From Spirochaetaceae bacterium (GTDB lineage Bacteria > Spirochaetota > Spirochaetia > SZUA-6 > RPPD01): 7,151 nt of DNA. The stretch spans positions 1 through 7,151 of the forward strand of contig RPPD01000107.1 in assembly GCA_003818675.1 (NCBI GenBank). Direction: 5' to 3'. The notes under the pieces are model-generated. The model made no database searches. It was not told where the DNA came from and saw only the letters and a program-made list of their open reading frames with translations. A program made the position numbers and the translations under genes. This document shows, piece after piece, positions 1 to 6,309 of the stretch (its first letter is position 1; every line of letters begins with the position of its first letter).

Positions 1-846
1 CATAAATTCAGGATTGTTTATTCCATGATAGAAAACGTGAAATCCGTTGACGAGATCGTTCACCCATCTGTGCGTGAGACCCTGCGATATATGAATATTT
101 CGCAGGGTCTGGAGATTCATCATGATGGTGACATACCGGCCCGTTCGGGCATGGGATCAAGCTCGGCATTTACGGTTGGCCTTCTGAAAATATTGTATGC
201 TCTGAATGGCAGGATCATCTCGAAGAAACAGCTCTATGAGCAAGCAATACACATAGAGCAAACCCTTATCCGGGAAAACGTAGGATCCCAGGATCAGGTT
301 TGGGCTGCATGTGGGGGATTGAATACCATTGAATTCCTGCAAAACGGTGAAATAATCGTGGAACCAATCATAATGCAGGATAGCGCGAGGGGGATGTTTG
401 AAAAAAAATTCATGCTTATATACACAGGATTGGCCAGAAATGCCTCCGATATCGCGTGTGAACAAATCAACAACACGCAAAAGAATAAGGAATTGCTGTG
501 CCGAATGAAGGAGTTCGCGGATGAAGCGCAGGAAATATTGGTATCAAAAAGCGGTGATTTTGTTCAGTTCGGGCGCTTGCTGCATGAAAGCTGGAAATTG
601 AAAAAGTGCCTGTCAAATAAAATCACCAACCCGGAGATAGAAGCCATATATGATGCCGCTGTCAAGAATGGTGCGATAGGCGGGAAAGTACTCGGTGCGG
701 GTGGGGGAGGGTTCATGCTTTTTTATGTGGAACCAGAATACCAGAATAAGGTCAAGGATGCCCTTTCCGACTACCTGCATGTTCCCTTTAAATTCACGTA
801 TACTGGATCAGAGATCATTGTATATAACCCGGATTTTTTCAATTAA
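1..846 (+). CDS. hddA: HddA-type GHMP sugar kinase, 5'-truncated by the window edge
   Basis: GHMP-superfamily kinase resembling D-glycero-D-manno-heptose 7-phosphate kinase (HddA), which phosphorylates heptose 7-phosphate at C1 on the way to GDP-heptose in the cytoplasm. The frame is open from base 1. Eight codons before the ATG at 25 (HKFRIVYS) match the family's KFR..YS..E pattern, and that ATG lacks a well-spaced Shine-Dalgarno site, so the real start lies upstream and roughly 70 N-terminal residues are missing, judging from the usual ~340-350 aa. Numbering from the ATG at 25, the ATP-binding loop PARSGMGSSS is at 38-47. A GSQDQ segment at 88-92 holds the probable catalytic Asp90. The glycine-rich third motif GGKVLGAGGGGF is at 219-230. 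The C-terminus is complete. The following gene starts 32 nt downstream. The exact substrate (heptose phosphate or another hexose phosphate) cannot be fixed from this fragment; kinase identity is firm. Confidence 0.85.
   Translation, partial: HKFRIVYSMIENVKSVDEIVHPSVRETLRYMNISQGLEIHHDGDIPARSGMGSSSAFTVGLLKILYALNGRIISKKQLYEQAIHIEQTLIRENVGSQDQVWAACGGLNTIEFLQNGEIIVEPIIMQDSARGMFEKKFMLIYTGLARNASDIACEQINNTQKNKELLCRMKEFADEAQEILVSKSGDFVQFGRLLHESWKLKKCLSNKITNPEIEAIYDAAVKNGAIGGKVLGAGGGGFMLFYVEPEYQNKVKDALSDYLHVPFKFTYTGSEIIVYNPDFFN
77..110. repeat. Perfect 11-bp inverted repeat inside the kinase gene
   Basis: AGACCCTGCGA at 77-87 is exactly the reverse complement of TCGCAGGGTCT at 100-110, with a 12-nt AT-rich loop between them. 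It would form a strong hairpin in the mRNA. It lies within the coding sequence (residues ~18-29 from the ATG at 25) and is not followed by a T-run, so it is not a typical intrinsic terminator. Function is unknown and it may be a chance arrangement. Confidence 0.6.
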
Positions 847-878
847 AATGAGAGTGCCGGGAAAGGAGTATTTTAGGG

Positions 879-2039
879 ATGAAGTATGAATTGACCTCCC
901 ATACATGGGGAGATGAAGAGATTGAATCCATACAGGATGTAATAAAGAGCGGCAGATTCACCATGAACGGCAAGGTAAAGGAATTCGAGGAAGAGTTTGC
1001 CCGCCATTTCGGCGTTAAATATGCCGCGATGGTCAATTCTGGTTCTTCCGCGAATTTAATCGCGGTGGCTTCACTTTTTTATAAGAAAGAAAAGCCGCTG
1101 GAGCGCGGCGATGAGGTTATTGTGCCCTGTGTCTCATGGGCGACCACATATCATCCACTGCAGCAATACGGTCTCAAGCTGAAGTTCGTGGATGTGGATC
1201 TGAAAACTCTCAACTTCGACATGGAGGAATTAAGGAAGGCGGTTACACGCAAAACCAAAATGATCGTGGCCGTCAGTATTTTGGGCAATCCGTGCAAATT
1301 TGATGAGATTATTGAAATTTGCGAAAAGAACGGCATTTTACTTTTTGAAGATAACTGCGAATCTATGGGTGCGAGATTCAACGGCAGGTATACTGGCACG
1401 TTTGGTTTTGTGAATACTTTCAGCACGTTTTATTCCCATCATATATCAACCATGGAAGGCGGGCTGGTGCTCACGGACGACAAGGAAATGTACAATTTGT
1501 TCAAGGCTGTACGAAATCATGGCTGGGTGCGTGACCAGGACGAGGACAGCCCCATTTTCAAGCGCCAGGCGGATGATTTTTTTGAGGCCTACAGGTTCAT
1601 TCTTCCAGGCTATAATGTCAGGCCCACAGAAATACAGGGGGCGCTTGGCCTGAAGCAACTTGATAAATTGGACAAGTTCGTTGAAATACGGCGGGAAAAT
1701 GCGCTGCATTTCCGGAAGCTCTTCACCGGTGATGAGCGATTCATCCTGCAGCAGGAGACAGGCGAAAGTTCCTGGTTCTGCTTCACCATGATCCTCAATC
1801 CCGAGGCAAAATTGGACAGGAAGAAGGTGCTCCTGAAGCTCAAGGAAGCCGGGATAGAGCATCGCATAATAACTGGAGGATGTTTTTTGCGGCATGATGT
1901 TATCAAGTATTATGATTATGTCTGTGCAAAGTCAACGAATGCGGACATAGTGCATGATAACGGTTTTTTTGTGGGCAATTTCTCCTATGATATAAAGGAT
2001 AAAATTGAATACCTGCATGAGGTTCTTAAAACAATATAG
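879..2039 (+). CDS. PLP-dependent sugar 3-dehydratase, ColD type (DegT/DnrJ/EryC1/StrS fold)
   Basis: 386-aa member of the DegT/DnrJ/EryC1/StrS sugar aminotransferase fold that probably removes the C3 hydroxyl of a GDP-4-keto-6-deoxy sugar rather than transaminating it. The internal-aldimine lysine is absent: the segment FYSHHISTMEGG (184-195) has His188, matching in sequence and number the His188 base of ColD, the GDP-4-keto-6-deoxymannose 3-dehydratase of colitose synthesis (about 388 aa). PLP-site features remain: NSGSSAN (53-59) for phosphate, Trp87 in SWATT for ring stacking, Asp158 in LFEDNCES for the pyridine nitrogen. The C-terminal HDNGFFVGN segment also fits the family. At 386 aa it is shorter than RfbH/E1 dehydrases, and their Fe-S cysteine cluster is not evident, so it should follow ColD chemistry with PLP/glutamate. 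GAAAGGAG (861-868) precedes the ATG. The actual sugar (hexose or heptose) is inferred only from the neighbours. Confidence 0.88.
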   Translation: MKYELTSHTWGDEEIESIQDVIKSGRFTMNGKVKEFEEEFARHFGVKYAAMVNSGSSANLIAVASLFYKKEKPLERGDEVIVPCVSWATTYHPLQQYGLKLKFVDVDLKTLNFDMEELRKAVTRKTKMIVAVSILGNPCKFDEIIEICEKNGILLFEDNCESMGARFNGRYTGTFGFVNTFSTFYSHHISTMEGGLVLTDDKEMYNLFKAVRNHGWVRDQDEDSPIFKRQADDFFEAYRFILPGYNVRPTEIQGALGLKQLDKLDKFVEIRRENALHFRKLFTGDERFILQQETGESSWFCFTMILNPEAKLDRKKVLLKLKEAGIEHRIITGGCFLRHDVIKYYDYVCAKSTNADIVHDNGFFVGNFSYDIKDKIEYLHEVLKTI

Positions 2040-2043
2040 GATG

Positions 2044-2048
2044 AAGGA
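2044..2048 (+). promoter_or_regulatory. Ribosome binding site that selects the ATG at 2055
   Basis: AAGGA abuts the in-frame ATG at 2049 directly, which leaves no spacer, but sits 6 nt before the next in-frame ATG at 2055. This favours 2055 as the initiator of the SDR gene and gives the conventional short N-terminus MKYNILVTGG. Confidence 0.55.
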
Positions 2049-2054
2049 ATGAGT

Positions 2055-2993
2055 ATGAAATACAATATTTTAGTCACAGGCGGAGCCGGTTATATCGGTT
2101 CCATTCTTGTCCCGGAATTATTGAAACTTGGGCATCAAGTAACCGTATTGGATACTTTTTACTTTAACCAAAATTCCCTGCTGGACTGTTGTCATTATGA
2201 CAATTTCGAGATCGTCAGGGGGGATGCACGAGAAGCCGGCATTCTCAAACCATTGCTGAAGAAAACTGATATCATCATACCTCTGGCAGCATTGGTCGGG
2301 GTCGGACTTTGCAACAAGGACAAAACAGGTGCAGAATCCATTAATAGGGGAGCCATAGCCACCCTGATGGGTTTGCTTGCTGACGGACAGCGCGTCCTGT
2401 TCCCGAATACAAACAGCGGCTATGGTATTGGCAAGGACAATATTTTCTGCACAGAAACAACACCACTAAATCCCATATCATTATATGGAAAAACAAAGAT
2501 GGAAGCGGAAAACCTTATTTTGGAACGCGGCAATTCCATAAGCCTTCGGCTGGCGACTGTATTCGGCGTTTCCCCGCGTATGCGGCTGGATCTCCTGGTC
2601 AACGATTTCACATATCGCGCTGTCAAAGACAGGTATATCATCGTGTTTGAAGGTGATTTCAAACGGAATTACATTCATATAAGGGATGTAGCGCGTGCTT
2701 TTATTCACGGCATTGACAATTTTGAGACTATGAAAAATCAAGCCTATAATCTCGGATTATCCAGCGCAAATCTGTCCAAGCTCGAATTGTGCGCAAAAAT
2801 CAAGGAGCAGGTTCCGGATTTTGTTTTTATGGAATCCGATGTGGGGGAAGATCCAGATAGACGCAACTACATTGTTTCCAACGATAAAATAGAGAACACC
2901 GGTTATAAACCTCTCGTGTCCCTGGAAATGGGAATACAGGAATTGATAAAAGCTTATCGAATTATCTCCAACAACAAATACGCCAATGTATGA
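2055..2993 (+). CDS. Extended SDR: NAD-dependent sugar epimerase/ketoreductase
   Basis: Extended short-chain dehydrogenase/reductase of the NAD-dependent epimerase/dehydratase family, 312 aa from the ATG at 2055 (314 aa from the ATG at 2049). Residue positions use the 2055 start. The Rossmann motif TGGAGYIG is at 8-15, and Asp33 at the end of beta-2 (VLD) favours NAD(H). The catalytic set is Thr119 in NTNSGYG plus Tyr144 and Lys148 in YGKTK. The Asp-Glu pair that follows the catalytic Thr in 4,6-dehydratases (TDEVYG in RmlB) is replaced by Asn-Ser, so 4,6-dehydration is unlikely and epimerisation or ketone reduction is more plausible. NYIHIRDVARA (205-215) is the usual nucleotide-sugar-binding region. 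It lies between a ColD-type dehydratase and a split transketolase, so it may reduce a keto group made by one of them. The exact substrate is not recognisable. Confidence 0.85.
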   Translation: MKYNILVTGGAGYIGSILVPELLKLGHQVTVLDTFYFNQNSLLDCCHYDNFEIVRGDAREAGILKPLLKKTDIIIPLAALVGVGLCNKDKTGAESINRGAIATLMGLLADGQRVLFPNTNSGYGIGKDNIFCTETTPLNPISLYGKTKMEAENLILERGNSISLRLATVFGVSPRMRLDLLVNDFTYRAVKDRYIIVFEGDFKRNYIHIRDVARAFIHGIDNFETMKNQAYNLGLSSANLSKLELCAKIKEQVPDFVFMESDVGEDPDRRNYIVSNDKIENTGYKPLVSLEMGIQELIKAYRIISNNKYANV

Positions 2994-3844
2994 AAGGGGG
3001 AGCTGTGGGCGATGACTGGATCGGCAACAAAGCTGAATACCTTCTGGAAAAAGTCCGGTTCGTCAGGGAACAAACCCTGGAGATCCACAGGATAGCACAA
3101 GGCACGCGAATCGCCTCGTCGCTTTCCTGCATCGAGGTCCTGGTGGCTCTGTATTACGGCGGCATCCTGAACTTTAATGCCAGCAATCCGCGTTGGGAAA
3201 AACGGGACAGGTTTATTGTCAGCAAGGTCCATGGTTCGATCGCTTTGTATCCCATATTGGCTGATCTTGGATTTTTCCCCGCTGAACAGCTTGGCCATGT
3301 CGCTTCCCGGGGGTCCATACTGGGAGCAATACCGGACTGCATCATTCCAGGATATGAGACAACAAACGGTTCGCTCGGACATGGGCTGGGCGTGGCGTGC
3401 GGAATGGCGACAGCCTTGCAGTGCAGGAAGGCGGAAGAAAAAGTCTTTGTAATGGCTGGGGATGGTGAATTGTTTGAAGGCGCTGTTTGGGAAGCCATTA
3501 TGTTTGCCGGCGAACATTGTCTCGGCAATCTGATCCTGGTGGTAGATGCGAACAAGGTCAGTATGCTGGATTATTGCAGAAACATTATCGATCTGGAGCC
3601 CTATTCCGCAAAGTTCCAGGCGTTCAAATGGGAGGCCCATTGCGTAAACGGGCATAACCTTGAGGATGTGTACAAATTGATGTTTCGGCTCAAGCATGAG
3701 GAATCCCGTTTCCCGCGGGTTGTCATCGCGAATACCATCAAGGGCAAGGGAATACCCGCACTCGAGAATGATTCGCTCTGCCATATCAAAAACGTTCCGC
3801 CGGAACAGATAGGGGAGATCATCCGAAATTGGAGGAAAGAGTAA
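2990..3844 (+). CDS. Split transketolase, N-terminal (TPP pyrophosphate-binding) subunit
   Basis: 284-aa N-terminal half of a two-subunit transketolase, which binds the thiamine diphosphate pyrophosphate and Mg2+. The TPP motif GDGE is at 157-160, paired with Asn188 (VDAN) about 28 residues on. ETTNGSLGHGLG (123-134), SKVHGS (78-83, His81) and His265 near the C-terminus match family positions. By-eye comparison shows two active-site histidines of classical enzymes replaced: Arg40 in TRIASSLS where GHxGxSLS is usual, and Ile114 in LGAIPD where QGHPD is usual. The ATG overlaps the previous stop (ATGA) but has no upstream Shine-Dalgarno. AAAGGGGGAG at 2993-3002 lies inside and could serve an in-frame GTG at 3005 (279 aa), so the start is uncertain. 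The gene is followed 5 nt later by the C-terminal subunit, and the two presumably form a heterodimer or heterotetramer. Confidence 0.88.
   Translation: MKGGAVGDDWIGNKAEYLLEKVRFVREQTLEIHRIAQGTRIASSLSCIEVLVALYYGGILNFNASNPRWEKRDRFIVSKVHGSIALYPILADLGFFPAEQLGHVASRGSILGAIPDCIIPGYETTNGSLGHGLGVACGMATALQCRKAEEKVFVMAGDGELFEGAVWEAIMFAGEHCLGNLILVVDANKVSMLDYCRNIIDLEPYSAKFQAFKWEAHCVNGHNLEDVYKLMFRLKHEESRFPRVVIANTIKGKGIPALENDSLCHIKNVPPEQIGEIIRNWRKE
2993..3002 (+). promoter_or_regulatory. Purine-rich Shine-Dalgarno-like tract within the start region of the transketolase N-subunit
   Basis: AAAGGGGGAG begins at the last base of the preceding stop codon and lies downstream of the overlapping ATG at 2990. It sits 2 nt (from GGAG) to 7 nt (from AAAGG) before the in-frame GTG at 3005, which could be the real initiator. 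Confidence 0.4.
3831..3839 (+). promoter_or_regulatory. Ribosome binding site for the transketolase C-subunit
   Basis: GGAGGAAAG lies in the end of the N-subunit gene. It lies just inside a possible TTG start at 3829, so it cannot serve that codon, and precedes the ATG at 3850 with a long spacer (14 nt from GGAGG). This supports 3850 over 3829 and implies translational coupling of the two subunits. Confidence 0.5.
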
Positions 3845-3849
3845 GCATA

Positions 3850-4809
3850 ATGACAAAGACCATGCGCGACGGTTTCCTTGAGGCATTATATGCAAAAATG
3901 CAATATAACCGGGATATTTTTCTTGTTTCGGCCGACTTTGGGGCGCCTAAACTGGATGATATAAAAAGCCATTTTTCTGACCGTTTCATTAATGTTGGCA
4001 TAGCGGAACAGAATTTGATCAACATCTCCATGGGTTTGGCCCTGGAGGGATTCACGGTTTATACCTACGCCATTGCTCCATTTCTGACTATGAGGGCCTA
4101 TGAACAGATCAGGGTTAACCTTTCGCTTCATGCGCAAGTGAAGGAACTAAACGTCAATCTGGTTGGTGTCGGTGCCGGCATCAGTTATGATGTGACCGGT
4201 CCAACCCACCATTGCCTGGAAGACCTGAGCATTATGCGCGTATTGCCGCATTTTACTGTTATTTCCCCCAGTGACTGGAAACTGGCGGAGGCGTGCGTCG
4301 ACTACACACTGACTGAAAAAAAACCGAAGTATCTGCGTTTCGACGCCAAGCCACTGCCCCAGATTTATCCCAATGCGGCTCCAGGGGCTTTCAGTGACGG
4401 GTTTATCGAGATCGCAAGGGCAGATTGTGTTTGTTTCGTAACCACAGGATTCATGACTCATAAGGCCCTGGGCGTAATTGAAAAATTGAAGCAAGAGGGG
4501 TTGTCTGTGGGCATCGTGGACGTGGTTTTATTGAAGCCTGTTCACGGGGAAAAACTGTATGATTCTCTCAAACATTACGAACACATCATCACTTTGGAAG
4601 AGGGATTTGTGGGCAAGGGCGGCCTGGATTGCCTCATCGACAATCTCTATAACTCAAGAGGCTCCAGAACAGAATTGACACATTTGGGTTTCCCTGACCG
4701 CTACACATTTGAAATGGGCAGCAGGGAAGAACTTTATGCGCTCAACGGGCTTGATGACGAGAGCATCATTTCCCTGACAAAAAGAATATTTGATAAACGG
4801 GGGAGATGA
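3850..4809 (+). CDS. Split transketolase, C-terminal (pyrimidine-binding) subunit
   Basis: 319-aa partner subunit with the TPP pyrimidine-binding domain and the C-terminal transketolase domain. The catalytic Glu that protonates the aminopyrimidine is Glu53 in NVGIAEQN. MRAYEQIRV (81-89), GPTHH (117-121, His120) and YLRFD (161-165, Arg163) align with conserved family segments. Compared by eye with E. coli TktA, the phosphate-contacting His461 position is Gly108 (GAGIS where THAGI is common). The Ser385 region (STKT-like in other split enzymes) reads KLDD (34-37). The TPP machinery is therefore intact while the phospho-sugar pocket looks altered. I chose the ATG at 3850 because a longer reading from TTG at 3829 would place the Shine-Dalgarno inside the gene. 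It follows the N-subunit by 5 nt. Pyruvate dehydrogenase E1-beta or DXS are less likely given the N-subunit's transketolase signatures. Confidence 0.87.
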   Translation: MTKTMRDGFLEALYAKMQYNRDIFLVSADFGAPKLDDIKSHFSDRFINVGIAEQNLINISMGLALEGFTVYTYAIAPFLTMRAYEQIRVNLSLHAQVKELNVNLVGVGAGISYDVTGPTHHCLEDLSIMRVLPHFTVISPSDWKLAEACVDYTLTEKKPKYLRFDAKPLPQIYPNAAPGAFSDGFIEIARADCVCFVTTGFMTHKALGVIEKLKQEGLSVGIVDVVLLKPVHGEKLYDSLKHYEHIITLEEGFVGKGGLDCLIDNLYNSRGSRTELTHLGFPDRYTFEMGSREELYALNGLDDESIISLTKRIFDKRGR

Positions 4810-4815
4810 AAGGTA

Positions 4816-6288
4816 ATGAACCGTAAAACAGATATAGTTTTCATAAATCCGGGTGACCGAAGGCAGGTCTTCCAGAATCTGGGCGATGATATCGCCGCAA
4901 TCGAACCTCCCTTCTGGATTGTCGTTCTCGCTGCGTTTCTCCGGAAGAATCATTACAATGTGCAGATAATCGATTCCAATGCCCTGAATATCACACCTGA
5001 GGAAACGGCCATGCGTGTCGCGGATCTTGATCCCAAATTGGCGGCTGTTATCGTGTATGGGTCTCAACCTTCAGCTTCCACGCAGAATATGACCATAGCC
5101 GGGAAAATCTGCCAGGCCATACGCAATGCGACCAATTGCAAGATCGCCATGGGTGGTCTGCACCCGTCCGCACTCCCCGAACAAACCTTACGGGAAGAAG
5201 CCGTTGACTTTGTGATCAAAGGTGAGGGGCATGAAACACTGCGTCGGTTATTGGAAGAGATCAGTGCTTCAAAACCGTCTTATTCCTCCATCCCCGGCCT
5301 CTGGTATTTTGAGGAAGGCAGGGTCATGAGCCTGCCGCAGGAACCTGTCAGAAACAATCTGGATGATATTTTGCCTATCGGGGCCTGGGACCTGTTGCCA
5401 ATGGAAAAATACAGGGCCCATAACTGGCATTGTTTCCAAAACATCCAGGCCCGACAGCCTTATGCCGCGATCTATACGAGTCTTGGCTGCCCGTATTCCT
5501 GTGTCTTTTGCTGCATAAACGCTCCCTTTGGCAAGCCGGGAATCCGGTACAGGAGCCCGGACATTGTATTGGAAGAAATCGGCCTGCTCGTGCGGAATTA
5601 TAATGTGAAAAACCTGAAGATCATCGATGAATTGTTTGTATTGCACGAAAAACATTATATGGAAATCCTGGATCGCATTGTCGAACAGGGCTATGACCTG
5701 AACATGTGGGCATATGCCCGGGTCGATACGGTAAAGCCGGAAAACCTGCCTCTTTTAAAAAAGGCCGGGGTCAATTGGCTGGCTTTGGGAATCGAATCCG
5801 CCAATCCCGATGTCAGGGACGGAGCATCCAAAAAAATGCGTGTCAAAGACATCCAGCAGGTGGTCGGGATGATCCGGGATGCGGGAATTAATGTGATAGG
5901 GAATTACATCTTCGGCCTGCCGGACGACACTTTGGAGACAATGCAGGAAACATTGGACCTGGCCATGGAACTCAATTGCGAATTCGCAAATTTTTACTGC
6001 GCCATGGCATATCCAGGTTCGCAATTGTATGGAATCGCCCTGGAAAACAAATGGCCGCTGCCCTCGCAATGGCATGGTTTTTCCCAGCATTCCTATGAGA
6101 TTGTTCCCCTGCCGACCAAGCATTTGACGCCAAAGGAGGTCCTTTGTTTCCGTGACGAGGCCTTTCATTCCTATTTTGAAAATCCTGTTTACCTCGATAT
6201 GGTTGCACAAAAATTCAGCCCAGATGTGAAGGGGCATATGGGCCGGATCACGAAAACGCGGCTGCGGAGAAAACTCCTCGAAAGTTGA
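4816..6288 (+). CDS. Cobalamin-binding-domain radical SAM enzyme
   Basis: 490-aa protein with the architecture of class B (B12-dependent) radical SAM enzymes. The N-terminal ~30-150 residues form a Rossmann-like cobalamin-binding domain, with PPFWIVVLAAFLR (31-43), MGGLHPSALPE (112-122) and VIKGEGHETL (133-142) as typical landmarks. The radical SAM core carries the 4Fe-4S motif CxxxCxxC at Cys225, Cys229 and Cys232 (LGCPYSCVFC). Further core landmarks are WAYARVDTV (near 298-306), a GIES segment near 327 and a GNYIFGLPDD loop. The C-terminal ~90 residues resemble the usual tail. Many relatives transfer methyl groups to unactivated carbon; others do epimerisations or ring rearrangements, so the reaction cannot be named. 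Among deoxysugar enzymes, C-methylation or carbon-skeleton editing of the sugar is plausible. It should need cobalamin and low oxygen. GGGGGAG (4799-4805) lies 10 nt before the ATG. Confidence 0.88.
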   Translation: MNRKTDIVFINPGDRRQVFQNLGDDIAAIEPPFWIVVLAAFLRKNHYNVQIIDSNALNITPEETAMRVADLDPKLAAVIVYGSQPSASTQNMTIAGKICQAIRNATNCKIAMGGLHPSALPEQTLREEAVDFVIKGEGHETLRRLLEEISASKPSYSSIPGLWYFEEGRVMSLPQEPVRNNLDDILPIGAWDLLPMEKYRAHNWHCFQNIQARQPYAAIYTSLGCPYSCVFCCINAPFGKPGIRYRSPDIVLEEIGLLVRNYNVKNLKIIDELFVLHEKHYMEILDRIVEQGYDLNMWAYARVDTVKPENLPLLKKAGVNWLALGIESANPDVRDGASKKMRVKDIQQVVGMIRDAGINVIGNYIFGLPDDTLETMQETLDLAMELNCEFANFYCAMAYPGSQLYGIALENKWPLPSQWHGFSQHSYEIVPLPTKHLTPKEVLCFRDEAFHSYFENPVYLDMVAQKFSPDVKGHMGRITKTRLRRKLLES

Positions 6289-6297
6289 ATACCCATT

Positions 6298-6304
6298 GGA
6301 GGGA
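6298..6304 (+). promoter_or_regulatory. Strong Shine-Dalgarno before the GMER gene
   Basis: GGAGGGA lies in the 21-nt gap with a 7-nt spacer from GGAGG to the ATG at 6310. It confirms that start and suggests efficient translation. Confidence 0.7.
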
Positions 6305-6309
6305 ACAGT

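Noticed and set aside
401..408. Run of eight A (another at about 4315-4323) as a possible slippage or frameshift site
   Set aside because: The frame is intact on both sides and matches the family in each case, with no sign of a programmed frameshift.
844..875. TAAAAT...ATTTTA inverted repeat around the kinase stop
   Set aside because: Only 6 bp, AT-only, with a 20-nt loop that contains the next gene's ribosome binding site; too weak for a terminator or operator.
879..2039. Perosamine-type or other sugar aminotransferase
   Set aside because: The PLP lysine is replaced by His188 in a ColD-like context, so transamination through a lysine aldimine is not expected.
2954..3895. 313-codon open frame on the minus strand
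   Set aside because: It lies antisense to the transketolase N-subunit with no recognisable motifs; a shadow of a well-supported gene.
2990..4809. Pyruvate/2-oxo acid dehydrogenase E1 alpha/beta pair or split DXS
   Set aside because: The GSLGHGL and GDGELFEGAVWEA segments, the SKVHGS motif and the two subunit lengths fit split transketolase better.
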